Position numbers and translations under genes: made by a program. From a virus, in IMG/VR virus record IMGVR_UViG_3300042197_000954, positions 1 through 53,049 of that record: DNA of 53,049 nt; one strand, given 5' to 3'. Below are positions 9,313-17,727 of the stretch, one piece after another (the first letter of the stretch is position 1; each line of letters opens with the position of its first letter). The notes below the pieces were generated by a model. The model did not search any database. It saw nothing but the letters and a program-made list of their open reading frames with translations, and was not told the DNA's origin.

Positions 9313-9969
9313 TTATAATTTACTGTAGTATCCACCCAAAACAAAAAATGTTTTTTCGTTTTTACTTTTTTTTATTGAATTTTTGAAATTTTCTTCCGTT
9401 GCGACTCTAAAGTCAATACTAATTCTAGTATCTTCAGTGGTATTGATTTTATTACCGTGAGTTAAATTGGTACCGTCCCACTTAACAACCTGACCATAAT
9501 TACATTCCATTGGAACAAAATCACCTTTATCTTCTTCAGTTTCATACCAAATAGTGTTAGTGTCGTATGAATTCGTAAACGGCAAATAATAATTATCTTC
9601 TTTTATTGACTTATGCCATTCCTCATCTCTCAAGTCTTTGTCTTTGTGAAACATACCGACAGATAACCCATTTGGAAAATGTAACCTAAATGTGGGTATT
9701 GATTGATAAATTAAGTTTTGACCATCATATTCTTTTTTAATTACCTCCAAAATAAACTTTTCATATAAAGGTTTAATTTGTGAGAAGTTTTTATAATAAA
9801 TTTGATGGTATTCTGATTGTTGAAATTTATGTGTGTCGATTATGGATTTTTTAGAAATTTCATCAATTTCAAATTTTTTGTGTATTTTAGATAAATCGGT
9901 ACACTCAAAAATTCTTGATATAATTTCTTTAAATTGATAAACATTACTATCGTAATTAATTTTTTTCAT
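9313..9969 (-). CDS. 2-oxoglutarate/Fe(II)-dependent oxygenase-like protein
   Basis: In this 218-residue protein, FHKDKD supplies an H-x-D pair, and the distal VVKWDGTNLTHGNKINTTEDTR region supplies the second iron-binding His and a downstream Arg for 2-oxoglutarate in ISIDFRV. The arrangement fits the double-stranded beta-helix oxygenases seen in sugar and antibiotic clusters (StrG-like). It would hydroxylate a small molecule or glycan component in the cytoplasm. The substrate is unknown. Confidence 0.7.
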   Translation of the reverse strand: MKKINYDSNVYQFKEIISRIFECTDLSKIHKKFEIDEISKKSIIDTHKFQQSEYHQIYYKNFSQIKPLYEKFILEVIKKEYDGQNLIYQSIPTFRLHFPNGLSVGMFHKDKDLRDEEWHKSIKEDNYYLPFTNSYDTNTIWYETEEDKGDFVPMECNYGQVVKWDGTNLTHGNKINTTEDTRISIDFRVATEENFKNSIKKSKNEKTFFVLGGYYSKL

Positions 9970-9978
9970 TTTTATTTT

Positions 9979-10548
9979 TTATTTTTTTATACCCCAAAAA
10001 TATAGGTCATAGTGTTCTTCATTTACCTCAAATTTATAATCTAAAAAAATGTCATCAACGTTGACACATTTTCTTATATCTTCTTCAGTTAGATTTTTAT
10101 AATATTCATTATCCCAATCTTCACGTATAACATTTGGCATCGTTTTCCAATTATCGTATTTTTTCTTAGATTCCTCCTCTAGTGATTTTACACCATGTAC
10201 TGGTCGTCCCGTTGTTGCACATGTAAATAAAAACAAACCACCTGATTTAAGTAATCTAACAATGTTTTGGATTGTTTCTTTATAATATGGGTTATGTTCA
10301 AAACATTCACACGATATTATCGTATCATAGGTGGAATCAGGTGCGCTATAATCTTGTGCCGGACACACAATATCAACACCCGGACCCGGTCCAATATCTA
10401 AACCACTATAATCACATTTGTCGAAAAATTCATTTTCAGTGCCACATACGTCAAAAGTACCCACACCTAAAACTTTTTTATTAATAAAAAATACTGGATA
10501 TGTACTTTTTATTTTATTTACGAAATCTACTTGTTCTTTATGGGCCAT
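9979..10548 (-). CDS. Class I SAM methyltransferase (Methyltransf_11 type)
   Basis: This 189-residue protein has a degenerate motif I VLGVGTFDVCGTENEF, then YSGLDIGPGPGVDIVCPAQD (acidic end of strand 2), TIISCECFEH (motif IV) and LLKSGGLFLFTCA (post-III). These occur in the usual order for a small-molecule methyltransferase. The length is near the lower end for the fold. It lies in the glycan operon, so a sugar or lipid-linked acceptor is likely. Confidence 0.8.
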   Translation of the reverse strand: MAHKEQVDFVNKIKSTYPVFFINKKVLGVGTFDVCGTENEFFDKCDYSGLDIGPGPGVDIVCPAQDYSAPDSTYDTIISCECFEHNPYYKETIQNIVRLLKSGGLFLFTCATTGRPVHGVKSLEEESKKKYDNWKTMPNVIREDWDNEYYKNLTEEDIRKCVNVDDIFLDYKFEVNEEHYDLYFWGIKK

Positions 10549-10579
10549 AAGTTACTATTATAATATATACACATATCAA

Positions 10580-11317
10580 TTAAATAAATTTTGAAAAGAA
10601 ACTTGATTTTGGTTTTTCTAATTCACAATTTTTAACATACACAGTCTGTCTACCCCACAAAACCTTTACATAACCATTTTCTAATAAGTATGGTGTTAGT
10701 AACTTATCTTTACCACCAAGGTCGGTATCAAAATCAGTGTCATCAATTGAAATTAGATGAATATCTGACAGTTTATCTTTTGCAACCATGAAAGCCTCTA
10801 AATGTTTTTCCGCAAAAGAATCCGTCCCAACGTCCCAACCATCCAAAAACAATAAATCAATTTTTTTATTAAAATTTTTTAAAAACTCAATACCATCTTG
10901 TGGTATATGTATGTGTAAATTACTCGGAATTGGTTCTTTAATATGATGTTCATAAGAGCTTTCTATTTGTTGTTTACACGTTGGGTCAATATCGACAGTA
11001 TAGACTTCAAAACCTTCTCTAACCCAGTAATAAGTTGAATGACCATCTTGACAACAAGGTGGAGCATCTTTACTTTCTAATTTCATCGAATTGTTATGGT
11101 AAGAAATACAATTTTGAGTTAATTCTCGTCTTGTTGAACCAATTTCAACAACAACGTTTCCACCTATTATTTTTAACAATTCAACGGTTTTTGTTATCCA
11201 CGGTGCGGGATAATTTCTAATAGAATTTTCCTCGTGTGTTAAACTATTGTGGTTCCAATAGTAGGTTGTTTTTTTAAAATTATCACACGCTTTTAATACT
11301 TCAATAAATTTATTCAT
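10580..11317 (-). CDS. Class I SAM methyltransferase-like protein
   Basis: In this 245-residue protein, VVEIGSTRRELTQN takes the motif I position, EVYTVDIDPTC the second strand and DLLFLDGWDVGTD motif IV, followed by LISIDDTDFD. The layout resembles the DDGSH-type methyltransferases of this operon but with changed metal ligands. No close subfamily could be named. Confidence 0.65.
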   Translation of the reverse strand: MNKFIEVLKACDNFKKTTYYWNHNSLTHEENSIRNYPAPWITKTVELLKIIGGNVVVEIGSTRRELTQNCISYHNNSMKLESKDAPPCCQDGHSTYYWVREGFEVYTVDIDPTCKQQIESSYEHHIKEPIPSNLHIHIPQDGIEFLKNFNKKIDLLFLDGWDVGTDSFAEKHLEAFMVAKDKLSDIHLISIDDTDFDTDLGGKDKLLTPYLLENGYVKVLWGRQTVYVKNCELEKPKSSFFSKFI

Positions 11318-11329
11318 ATTTTAATTTTT

Positions 11330-12685
11330 TTATTTTAATTTTATTTCTTTTCTTTCGGCCCAACCTCTTTCAGGTGAATGGGCCCAAAATACCACTCTTG
11401 ATGGTTCTTTTTCAATATAAAACATTTCTTCATAGTGAATTTGATGTCCATGTGTTAGAAAATTCTTTAGTTGTCCATTGTCGATGTACTTACTAAATAT
11501 CGACTCCCCGTTTTCATCATCATATGCAACCAAAATAAAGTCATAGTCGTTTTCAGGTAAATCTTCTCTATGTATTGTCACCAAATAATAAAACGAACGA
11601 GTAAATGAATTTTCCCATTCTTCTTCTGTTTCAAATTGTGGGTTTGGTGGTGGTTTATCATCAATTGTCCATTTTTGAAATGCCCTATTTTTAAAGTGAA
11701 TACCGGCATATTTTTCATAATCACGAATGGTTCTTACTGTACCTAAACCATACGGTCCCAAATCATGACCATTGTCTTCACCTGTTAACATTTGTCTTAT
11801 TCTCGAACGACCAACTTCCTGTTGTTTCCACCACATAGGTTCACCTCTTTTATGTTGGTCATCCCAAACCAATTTTCCCGCTCTTTCTTCTCTCATTGTG
11901 GCATGCCAAATAACAACTTTGTGTGGGTGAAACAAATCATATCCATATGTAAAACTTCTAACAGATAAATTTATTTCTTCACCAGCAAAAAAGATATTTG
12001 GGTCGTGTCTAACTTCCTTAGCCCATTTATTTGGACCAAAGCAAAAGTGACCACTAATAAATCTTGCGGGATATGGTTTGGTCAAATGTTGCCAACCACC
12101 TCTTACTCCTGCAGGTCTAATAAAAATAGTTCCGTGAGGATAAAAACATTCCGCCCTTGAAAACCAAGGTTCTTGAACTCGTTTTTCGGGGTCATTAAAT
12201 GGGTCATAATAAGGTAAGTACCCACATATTAAAGGGTTGTGACCATCGTTTTTTAATTCATAGTACCAATTAAGTAACGTTGTGTCCCAATTTGTATCAA
12301 ATCTATGATGTGAATCTAATTGACAGACAAATTCCTCGTCTGTCAATAATTCATCATTAATCACCCCCCTTGCATATGCCAAACCTTTTGCTTCAGTATA
12401 AACAATGTCTTTGATTTTAAATCTCGGGTCATCTCTATACTCATCAATATTGTCAAAACCATCTTCAGGGTTGTATTGTCTACATATCCCAAAACATATT
12501 CTTTCAGGAAATTCGGCATTTTCCAATGCACTTTTAATCGTTGGAATCAATTCTGGTTCTCTATACGCTGGTAGATGAACTAAAATCCTGTCTAATTTCG
12601 ATATTTTAGGTGTAGGTGTTATTTCAACTACCTCAACACTAAAATCTAAATTAAAGTTTTCCCTCGAGCCTTTCACCCCATCCAT
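11330..12685 (-). CDS. GlcNAc-transferase-like glycosyltransferase (GT60/Skp1 type)
   Basis: The catalytic region runs from RILVHLPAYREPEL through DDPRFKIKDIVYTEAKGLAYARG to the acidic block CQLDSHHRFDTNW, the pattern of the GlcNAc family (PF11397). An RFISGHFCFG segment and HATMREERAG follow. It is a tandem paralogue of the next gene. The frame opens at 12775, but the first 30 residues of that reading are an out-of-frame copy of the neighbour's conserved C-terminus. The Met at 12683-12685 is therefore preferred, leaving a 35-nt overlap with the upstream gene. Confidence 0.83.
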   Translation of the reverse strand: MDGVKGSRENFNLDFSVEVVEITPTPKISKLDRILVHLPAYREPELIPTIKSALENAEFPERICFGICRQYNPEDGFDNIDEYRDDPRFKIKDIVYTEAKGLAYARGVINDELLTDEEFVCQLDSHHRFDTNWDTTLLNWYYELKNDGHNPLICGYLPYYDPFNDPEKRVQEPWFSRAECFYPHGTIFIRPAGVRGGWQHLTKPYPARFISGHFCFGPNKWAKEVRHDPNIFFAGEEINLSVRSFTYGYDLFHPHKVVIWHATMREERAGKLVWDDQHKRGEPMWWKQQEVGRSRIRQMLTGEDNGHDLGPYGLGTVRTIRDYEKYAGIHFKNRAFQKWTIDDKPPPNPQFETEEEWENSFTRSFYYLVTIHREDLPENDYDFILVAYDDENGESIFSKYIDNGQLKNFLTHGHQIHYEEMFYIEKEPSRVVFWAHSPERGWAERKEIKLK

Positions 12686-13907
12686 GTTCAGCGGAGTGGG
12701 GCCAAACAATCCATTTTGAAACTCTTTTTGTTGTTTCGAAACTTCTCCATAGTTTACAATATCCATCTTTGTCATTTTTCATATTTTTTATTTCATTAGG
12801 GTCGGCATCTTGTCTAAAAATTTCATTACCTTCGTCATCTTCAAATGCAACCGCCCAAAAAGTATAATCATCGTGTGGTACATCATGGAAACCAATATCA
12901 ATGCAATGTTTAAATCTAATCGAAAATGAATTTTCATATTCTTCTTGACTTTCAATAACAGGATTTGGTGGGTATTTTTCATCCAATGTATATTGTTGGA
13001 CCCCCCTCTTTTTAAAAGATATGCCCGCATATCTCTCATAATCTTCTAGTGTTCTGTGTTTACCAAAACCATAATCACCCCAATTTATATTATTGTCATC
13101 AACCTCCATACCAAAAAGTTTCCTGTTTTTATAATAACAATAATCATTTCTTTTGGGCCAATCTTTATCGTCATCCCATTGTTTTATTGAACCTCTTCTG
13201 GTATAATAGTGCCAAATTATTGTTCTATGTAAATGAAATAAATCGTAACCCCACGTAAATGACCTAACGCTCACAGATATTTCTTCACCATGAAAATAAT
13301 ATTCGGGGTCGTGCGGAACTTCAATAACATGTTGACCCAATGTAAAACAAAAATGTGCGGAATAAAATCTGGCACCAACTGGTTCCGTTCTTTCTTTATA
13401 ATCATCTATCGATGATGGTAAAAAATGAACATTCCCGTCAGGACTAAATCTATCAAAATTCATCCTCCACGGAACACTTTCTCTATTACTATAATCTGAA
13501 CCGGGTTCATAATGGGGGATATAACCTGTTAACATTGGTTTTTGGTAACCTCGTTCTTGTAACTTTTTTAATTCCAATATCAATTCCACATCCCAATTTT
13601 TTGTAAATCGGTGATGTGAATCTAATTGTAATGTATATTCTTCGTTATTATATTGTTGTTGAAGCAAATTTCTCGCCCAACACACACCTTTTGACCTTTT
13701 ATAATTTATATCGATTATTTTAAATCTGGGGTCATTTTTATATTCGTCCAAATTATCCCATTCATCGTCTTCTGAGTGTTGCCACGCTATTGAAAACACT
13801 AAATTATCAGGGTTTTTCGCGTTAGATAAACAATCTTTTAATGTAGGTAAAAGTTCAGGGTCTCTATAGGATGCGATTTGTACAAAAATTTTTCCATTAT
13901 TTGACAT
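12651..13907 (-). CDS. GlcNAc-transferase-like glycosyltransferase (GT60/Skp1 type)
   Basis: This 418-residue paralogue of the gene after it starts MSNNGKIFVQIASYRDPEL and has LQLDSHHRFTKNWD as the metal/donor motif, ARFYSAHFCF and HGEEISVSVRSFTWGYDLFH. The conserved end WIVWPHSAEHGWGERLEGKL shows that the stop at 12651 is genuine. It is the first gene of the minus-strand glycan operon, whose promoter should lie in 13908-14005. It would add GlcNAc or a similar sugar to a hydroxyl acceptor in the cytoplasm. Confidence 0.87.
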   Translation of the reverse strand: MSNNGKIFVQIASYRDPELLPTLKDCLSNAKNPDNLVFSIAWQHSEDDEWDNLDEYKNDPRFKIIDINYKRSKGVCWARNLLQQQYNNEEYTLQLDSHHRFTKNWDVELILELKKLQERGYQKPMLTGYIPHYEPGSDYSNRESVPWRMNFDRFSPDGNVHFLPSSIDDYKERTEPVGARFYSAHFCFTLGQHVIEVPHDPEYYFHGEEISVSVRSFTWGYDLFHLHRTIIWHYYTRRGSIKQWDDDKDWPKRNDYCYYKNRKLFGMEVDDNNINWGDYGFGKHRTLEDYERYAGISFKKRGVQQYTLDEKYPPNPVIESQEEYENSFSIRFKHCIDIGFHDVPHDDYTFWAVAFEDDEGNEIFRQDADPNEIKNMKNDKDGYCKLWRSFETTKRVSKWIVWPHSAEHGWGERLEGKL

Positions 13908-13964
13908 AGATAAGTAATTTTAGAAAAAAAATATATATTAATTTTAATATTGTAAAGTCACATT

Positions 13965-13994
13965 TTGTTTTTTCATTTTTTATTCGTATACTTT
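13965..13994 (+). promoter_or_regulatory. Possible promoter for the 14006 gene
   Basis: TTG at 13965-13967 is followed after 19 bp by TATACTTT at 13987-13994. The spacing equals that of the right-hand promoters, but the -7 box lacks the final G and has C for T. The call is weak. Confidence 0.35.
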
Positions 13995-14005
13995 TAAAAA
14001 AGACC

Positions 14006-14359
14006 ATGGGTAACTATCCTAAAATCGTAATAGACGAAACAAATAACTTTATTAACTCACTTAAAGATATCAATTTTTTTGAAGAAAATGAAATTCAAAT
14101 TGATTCTTCAATCGTTGATTTAGTATGTAAAAAATTAATTATAAAATTCATTAATGGTGAGATGTCAGAAGATGATGATGTTTTCGATTATTTTTCAGAA
14201 GACGAACTCTCAAATCTCTTAAATGAAATAATTCTTTTGGGTACATTAAATTGTTTGCGGGAAAAGGGAATCATCGATTCTATTGAAAATGAAAATAACG
14301 AAGAGTTATTTTTCCTCACAAAAGAAGGTAAAGACTTAGCAAACAAAATTATAAAATAA
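14006..14359 (+). CDS. Hypothetical acidic protein
   Basis: This is a 117-residue acidic protein, transcribed away from the glycan operon. The C-terminal half (about 60-117) has helical segments ending GIIDSIENENNEELFFLTKEG, which could be the wing and last helix of a winged-helix domain. That reading is tentative. It is followed 1 nt later by a convergent gene. Confidence 0.7.
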   Translation: MGNYPKIVIDETNNFINSLKDINFFEENEIQIDSSIVDLVCKKLIIKFINGEMSEDDDVFDYFSEDELSNLLNEIILLGTLNCLREKGIIDSIENENNEELFFLTKEGKDLANKIIK

Positions 14360-14360
14360 A

Positions 14361-14693
14361 TTACTTGGTTGATTTTTCATCAACGGATTGTTGATAAGTC
14401 ATCTTCTTGTGATTCTTTACTTTGGTTTTTAAAGTTTTTAACACGTTGTATGCATCAACCAAATTAGTGTGAATAGATTTGATTCTACCATTTGTTAATG
14501 TTTTTAAACCATCGGGAACCGAATCTTCTAATTTTCTAAATTCTTTTATTGTCTCCAAAATTTGTGATTCTAATTCATCCATTTTAAATTGCACACGACC
14601 ATAATCTGTTCTACTTACTTTAGACGTTTCTTCCAATAAAATATTATCTAATATTTTTAATATTGTATTTTCTTCAATTTTTTTGTTCATCAT
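14361..14693 (-). CDS. Hypothetical coiled-coil protein with N-terminal leader
   Basis: This 110-residue protein starts at the Met-Met pair 14688-14693. A longer frame exists but would run into the opposite-strand IMPDH gene. The N-terminus IEENTILKILDNILLEE is an amphipathic helix ending in I/L-x-E, like the leaders of other genes to 38.7 kb. The rest is charged and helical (residues 30-95). An ATATTTATT box lies 4 nt upstream of the start. Function unknown. Confidence 0.68.
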   Translation of the reverse strand: MMNKKIEENTILKILDNILLEETSKVSRTDYGRVQFKMDELESQILETIKEFRKLEDSVPDGLKTLTNGRIKSIHTNLVDAYNVLKTLKTKVKNHKKMTYQQSVDEKSTK

Positions 14694-14764
14694 ATTAAAT
14701 AAATATTTTGACTTTTTAGTTTGGCAAGTTCTTAAATTTTTTATATATTTTAAAAAAAATAAAA

Positions 14765-15823
14765 ATGAAACTATTCGATTTTGATGATATTTTAATATCC
14801 CCAACAAAGTTATCTGATGTTCGTTCAAGAAACGAAATTAATATTAGATATGAAGATGGTATGTTACCATTAATGACCGCACCAATGGATACTGTTATTA
14901 ATTTAGATAATCATCATTATTTTAAAAATCAAGGTATTGTACCTGTCATACCTAGAATTGGAAATTCTGGTACAGATTGGTTGGATGATAAAAAATTTTT
15001 ATCATATGGTATTGAAGATTTTGAAAGAATATTTCTTAATAATACCCCGTCAACTAACGAAAACCCAATATTGGTCCTTATTGATATAGCAAATGGACAT
15101 ATGAGGGATTTATACAATATTTCCATTGATGCAAAAAAGAAATATGGCGACCGAATGAAACTTATGGTTGGGAATATTGCCAATCCTGATACCTATCTTG
15201 AATATGTTAAATCAAATGTTGTTGATTATATTCGAATAGGGATTGGTAATGGTAATGGATGTTTAACCACAGTTCAAACAGGTGTGGGATACCCAATGGC
15301 GTCTTTAATTGAACAATGTAGAATGATTAAAGTAGAATATGGTAAACCAAATGCACCGAAGATTGTTGCGGATGGTGGTTTTAAAAAGTATTCTGATATT
15401 ATAAAAGGATTAGCATTAGGTGCTGATTTTGTAATGTTGGGTTCCATTTTAAATAAATGTTTGGAAAGTGCTGGTGAAACAAAAAAACATAGGGCATCAA
15501 GTTTTGGTGGATATGATGTGGTTAATCAGTTTTCCACGGAAACAAAAAAAATGTTTGATGCTGATATTCCATTGTTTAAATCATTTAGAGGGATGTCAAC
15601 CAAAGAAGTTCAATTAAGTTGGGGAAAAAAGACGACGACAACTTCAGAAGGTATTGTTAAAGAACAAATGGTCGAATATACTATAGAAGGATGGGTTGAT
15701 AATTTTCAATCTTATTTGAAATCGACAATGAGTTACACGGGAAAAAAAGAACTCCACCAATTTATAGGTGGAGTTGAATATAATCACATTACCGAAAACT
15801 CGTTTAAAAGATTTGATAAGTAG
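14765..15823 (+). CDS. IMP dehydrogenase/GMP reductase, CBS-less
   Basis: This 352-residue TIM-barrel enzyme interconverts purine nucleotides (IMP to XMP, or GMP to IMP). APMDTV is at 39-44, KLMVGNIANP near 132-141, and the catalytic Cys166 lies in GIGNGNGCLTT. VADGGFKKYSDIIKGLALGADFVMLG binds phosphate, and SFRGMSTKE (about 273) matches the YRGMSS loop. The CBS pair of typical 490-residue IMPDHs is absent, so the length matches GMP reductase. Phage copies probably adjust guanine-nucleotide pools during replication. The sequence alone does not settle IMPDH against GMPR. Confidence 0.93.
   Translation: MKLFDFDDILISPTKLSDVRSRNEINIRYEDGMLPLMTAPMDTVINLDNHHYFKNQGIVPVIPRIGNSGTDWLDDKKFLSYGIEDFERIFLNNTPSTNENPILVLIDIANGHMRDLYNISIDAKKKYGDRMKLMVGNIANPDTYLEYVKSNVVDYIRIGIGNGNGCLTTVQTGVGYPMASLIEQCRMIKVEYGKPNAPKIVADGGFKKYSDIIKGLALGADFVMLGSILNKCLESAGETKKHRASSFGGYDVVNQFSTETKKMFDADIPLFKSFRGMSTKEVQLSWGKKTTTTSEGIVKEQMVEYTIEGWVDNFQSYLKSTMSYTGKKELHQFIGGVEYNHITENSFKRFDK
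15750..15775 (+). other. Inverted repeat inside the IMPDH/GMPR coding region
   Basis: A perfect 9-bp stem AACTCCACC / GGTGGAGTT with an 8-nt AT loop lies about 50 nt before the stop codon. There is no U-tract. It may only be a coincidence of codon choice, or a 3'-end mRNA stabiliser. Confidence 0.5.
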
Positions 15824-15824
15824 A

Positions 15825-16058
15825 TTATTCTACTCTAAATTCTTTATCTTCTTCACTATTAATAGCATTGTCTCTTTTCATACCTTCTTTAATGTAGGTA
15901 CGGATAAGTTTTGATACTGTTACATTTTTTTTATCAGCGACTTTTTCAATCTCTCGAAAGTACGCTGGAACCACTCTAAAGGATAACATCCTCACCAATT
16001 GTTTTGACTTTGGTGTGTTGGGTGTTTCAAATCCTTCTTTAAATTCATCATCTTTCAT
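15825..16058 (-). CDS. Ribbon-helix-helix DNA-binding protein
   Basis: In this 77-residue protein, MLSFRVVPAYFREIEKVADKK followed by NVTVSKLIRTYIKEGMKRD fits a ribbon-helix-helix fold: one beta strand and two helices with SKLIR at the turn. Such proteins bind DNA as dimers and often repress phage genes. An ATATTTATA box lies 16 nt upstream. It may regulate the surrounding divergent genes; this is inferred. Confidence 0.72.
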   Translation of the reverse strand: MKDDEFKEGFETPNTPKSKQLVRMLSFRVVPAYFREIEKVADKKNVTVSKLIRTYIKEGMKRDNAINSEEDKEFRVE

Positions 16059-16074
16059 ACAATTAAACTTTTTT

Positions 16075-16083
16075 TATAAATAT
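16075..16083 (-). promoter_or_regulatory. ATATTTATA box
   Basis: The coding-strand sequence ATATTTATA lies 16 nt upstream of the ribbon-helix-helix gene. The same box precedes many genes up to 38.7 kb. Confidence 0.45.
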
Positions 16084-16134
16084 TTGGAAATTCTCTTTTT
16101 TTTCGTTACCTTTTAAATATTAAAAATAAATCTT

Positions 16135-16494
16135 ATGTCAACAGAAAAACCACAACAAATCAGCGCAATTAAAGAATGTGAAGAACGTTATCCTGAAACC
16201 ACTTCTGAATTTAAAAAAATATTAAAAGAACAATATGAGTTGTTTTGTAAAAAACAATTAAACTATGGTCCCGATAACATTTCGGTGGGAACAAGGTTGG
16301 AAACCGAAGAAGAATTGAAACTATCCCAAACAGGTATTTGGTTTAGAATGAATGATAAAATTCAACGTTTAAAACAATTAGTTTTATTGGGGAAAAAAGA
16401 CAATGTCGGTGAGAGTGTACTTGACACATATTCTGATTTATCTGTATATGGTATCATTTCTCAAATTGTAGCTAAAGGTAAATGGGGTAAATAA
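16135..16494 (+). CDS. Nmad1-like (DUF1599) nucleotide-modification-associated protein
   Basis: This 119-residue protein has KKQLNYGPDNISVGT near residue 39, then GIWFRMNDKIQRLKQLV and DTYSDLSVYGIIS. The K-x-x-YG-P, R-x-x-DK-xx-R and D-xx-DL-x-Y pattern is what I recall for the DUF1599/Nmad1 family, related to MazG-like nucleotide enzymes. It could act on nucleotide pools or base modification. Its position after the IMPDH-like gene fits. The family call rests on pattern memory only. Confidence 0.68.
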   Translation: MSTEKPQQISAIKECEERYPETTSEFKKILKEQYELFCKKQLNYGPDNISVGTRLETEEELKLSQTGIWFRMNDKIQRLKQLVLLGKKDNVGESVLDTYSDLSVYGIISQIVAKGKWGK

Positions 16495-16515
16495 ATAATT
16501 TAAAGGTGGATATTT

Positions 16516-16914
16516 ATGTTAAAACGAGAAAACATAATGAAAATGGGGTTAAACAACAATTGGGTCGCTCAGTTTATAGACAATGTCGGTAAAAACATAT
16601 TAAGTTCGGTAGAGATTGGTAATTATTTTTCACTTAGTGGTGAAAAAAAATTAATTACTCAATATCTTGTATTTAAGATAATTTATAAGAGCATAAGTAT
16701 GAAAATAAAAGAGGATAAGGAAACAATGTCAATAGTTGTAAATTTTATTTTGAAAAAAAGTGAAGAAAATGAAAATTACGAACTTTCGGAAGTTATGAAA
16801 GACATTAAATTAAATCATGATAAACTTACCGAGATGACAAATACAAGCATTAAACAACCTACACCAACAAAAAGACCTATTTCAGTAAATAAATCAAATG
16901 AAAATAAAGATTAG
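16516..16914 (+). CDS. Hypothetical protein
   Basis: This is a protein of up to 132 residues. ATATTTATG at 16510-16518 overlaps the first ATG. If that is the promoter box, translation would start at the in-frame Met at 16537 (MKMGLNNNWVAQF). The body is helical and charged; the last 25 residues are Pro/Thr/Lys-rich and probably disordered. It is convergent with and overlaps the next gene by 4 nt. Function unknown. Confidence 0.65.
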   Translation: MLKRENIMKMGLNNNWVAQFIDNVGKNILSSVEIGNYFSLSGEKKLITQYLVFKIIYKSISMKIKEDKETMSIVVNFILKKSEENENYELSEVMKDIKLNHDKLTEMTNTSIKQPTPTKRPISVNKSNENKD

Positions 16915-17117
16915 TCAATAATTTCCGCTTCCTTTATTTCTACTAAAAATAAATAGTAACCTTCGTTTGGTGTTTTTGAATTTTGTTTGACAACAGTGTC
17001 TATCTTCCAAAATGATTTTAGTTCATTTATAAAATCATAATGTAAATGTGATTCTTTTATTTTTCTATCAATATAGAATAATTTATCTTGAAAATTAAAT
17101 AGTTCTTTACAAAGCAT
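16911..17117 (-). CDS. Small hypothetical protein
   Basis: This is a 68-residue protein directly downstream of the nuclease gene (1-nt gap), probably co-transcribed with it. It has no Cys pair or membrane segment and has a mixed alpha/beta character (YYLFLVEIKEAEIID at the end). It could be a partner or inhibitor of the nuclease, but only position suggests this. Confidence 0.5.
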   Translation of the reverse strand: MLCKELFNFQDKLFYIDRKIKESHLHYDFINELKSFWKIDTVVKQNSKTPNEGYYLFLVEIKEAEIID

Positions 17118-17118
17118 A

Positions 17119-17724
17119 TTAGTGTTTACAATTTACCTGATGTTCTGTCCATTTCTTTAATGGTTTAACATTTTCAAATTTGTAACATTTCCAAGAGTTG
17201 GTTTTGGTAAAATTGATATGTTTCACAAGAAAAGTTGGAACAGTTGCACCTGTTGATAATTTCTGTGATTTTTCATCAAAAATCAAGTCTATTTTAATTA
17301 CCAAATTTTCATTATCATCCCAAACTCTTTCTTGTTCTTCAAGAAGTCTCCATTCTCCTCTATTTAAATCTTGATTTTGTAATGCACAATTTAAATATGA
17401 AAATGTTTGTTTTAGATTTTCCATATTATCCGAAAAACTAGCAGCTGGTGCCAAATGACCTTTATCCCACTGATTATTTTTATAATCCAAGTTATCTGAG
17501 GTTTTAATGGTTGGTTCGGTGTAAAAATCCATGGAACCTCTATTAACGTTTGTGGGTCTGTTTTTCGAATAGTATATTAACCAAACAGGTTGTTCTAATT
17601 TTTGGGAATAATGTACTTCAAAAACATTGTTTTTTACGTGTACTTCGTCTTTATTGGTTTGTAGTGATGTGGTTAAAAAAAGAACCACAAATAAAAAAAT
17701 AAAATTTAAAAATTTTTTTGTCAT
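17119..17724 (-). CDS. Secreted DNA/RNA non-specific endonuclease (NUC1/endonuclease G type)
   Basis: This is a 201-residue protein. Residues 1-20 are a Lys-start hydrophobic signal peptide or N-terminal anchor (FLNFIFLFVVLFL). The catalytic motif is DKGHLAP at 87-93, with Lys in place of the usual Arg of DRGH and His90 as the general base. The metal-site region LNCALQNQDLNRGEW (111-125) and the following LLEEQE match the family order. It would cut nucleic acid outside the cytoplasm or in the periplasm, which is unusual for a phage and could scavenge DNA or degrade extracellular DNA at lysis. Confidence 0.87.
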   Translation of the reverse strand: MTKKFLNFIFLFVVLFLTTSLQTNKDEVHVKNNVFEVHYSQKLEQPVWLIYYSKNRPTNVNRGSMDFYTEPTIKTSDNLDYKNNQWDKGHLAPAASFSDNMENLKQTFSYLNCALQNQDLNRGEWRLLEEQERVWDDNENLVIKIDLIFDEKSQKLSTGATVPTFLVKHINFTKTNSWKCYKFENVKPLKKWTEHQVNCKH

Positions 17725-17727
17725 AAT

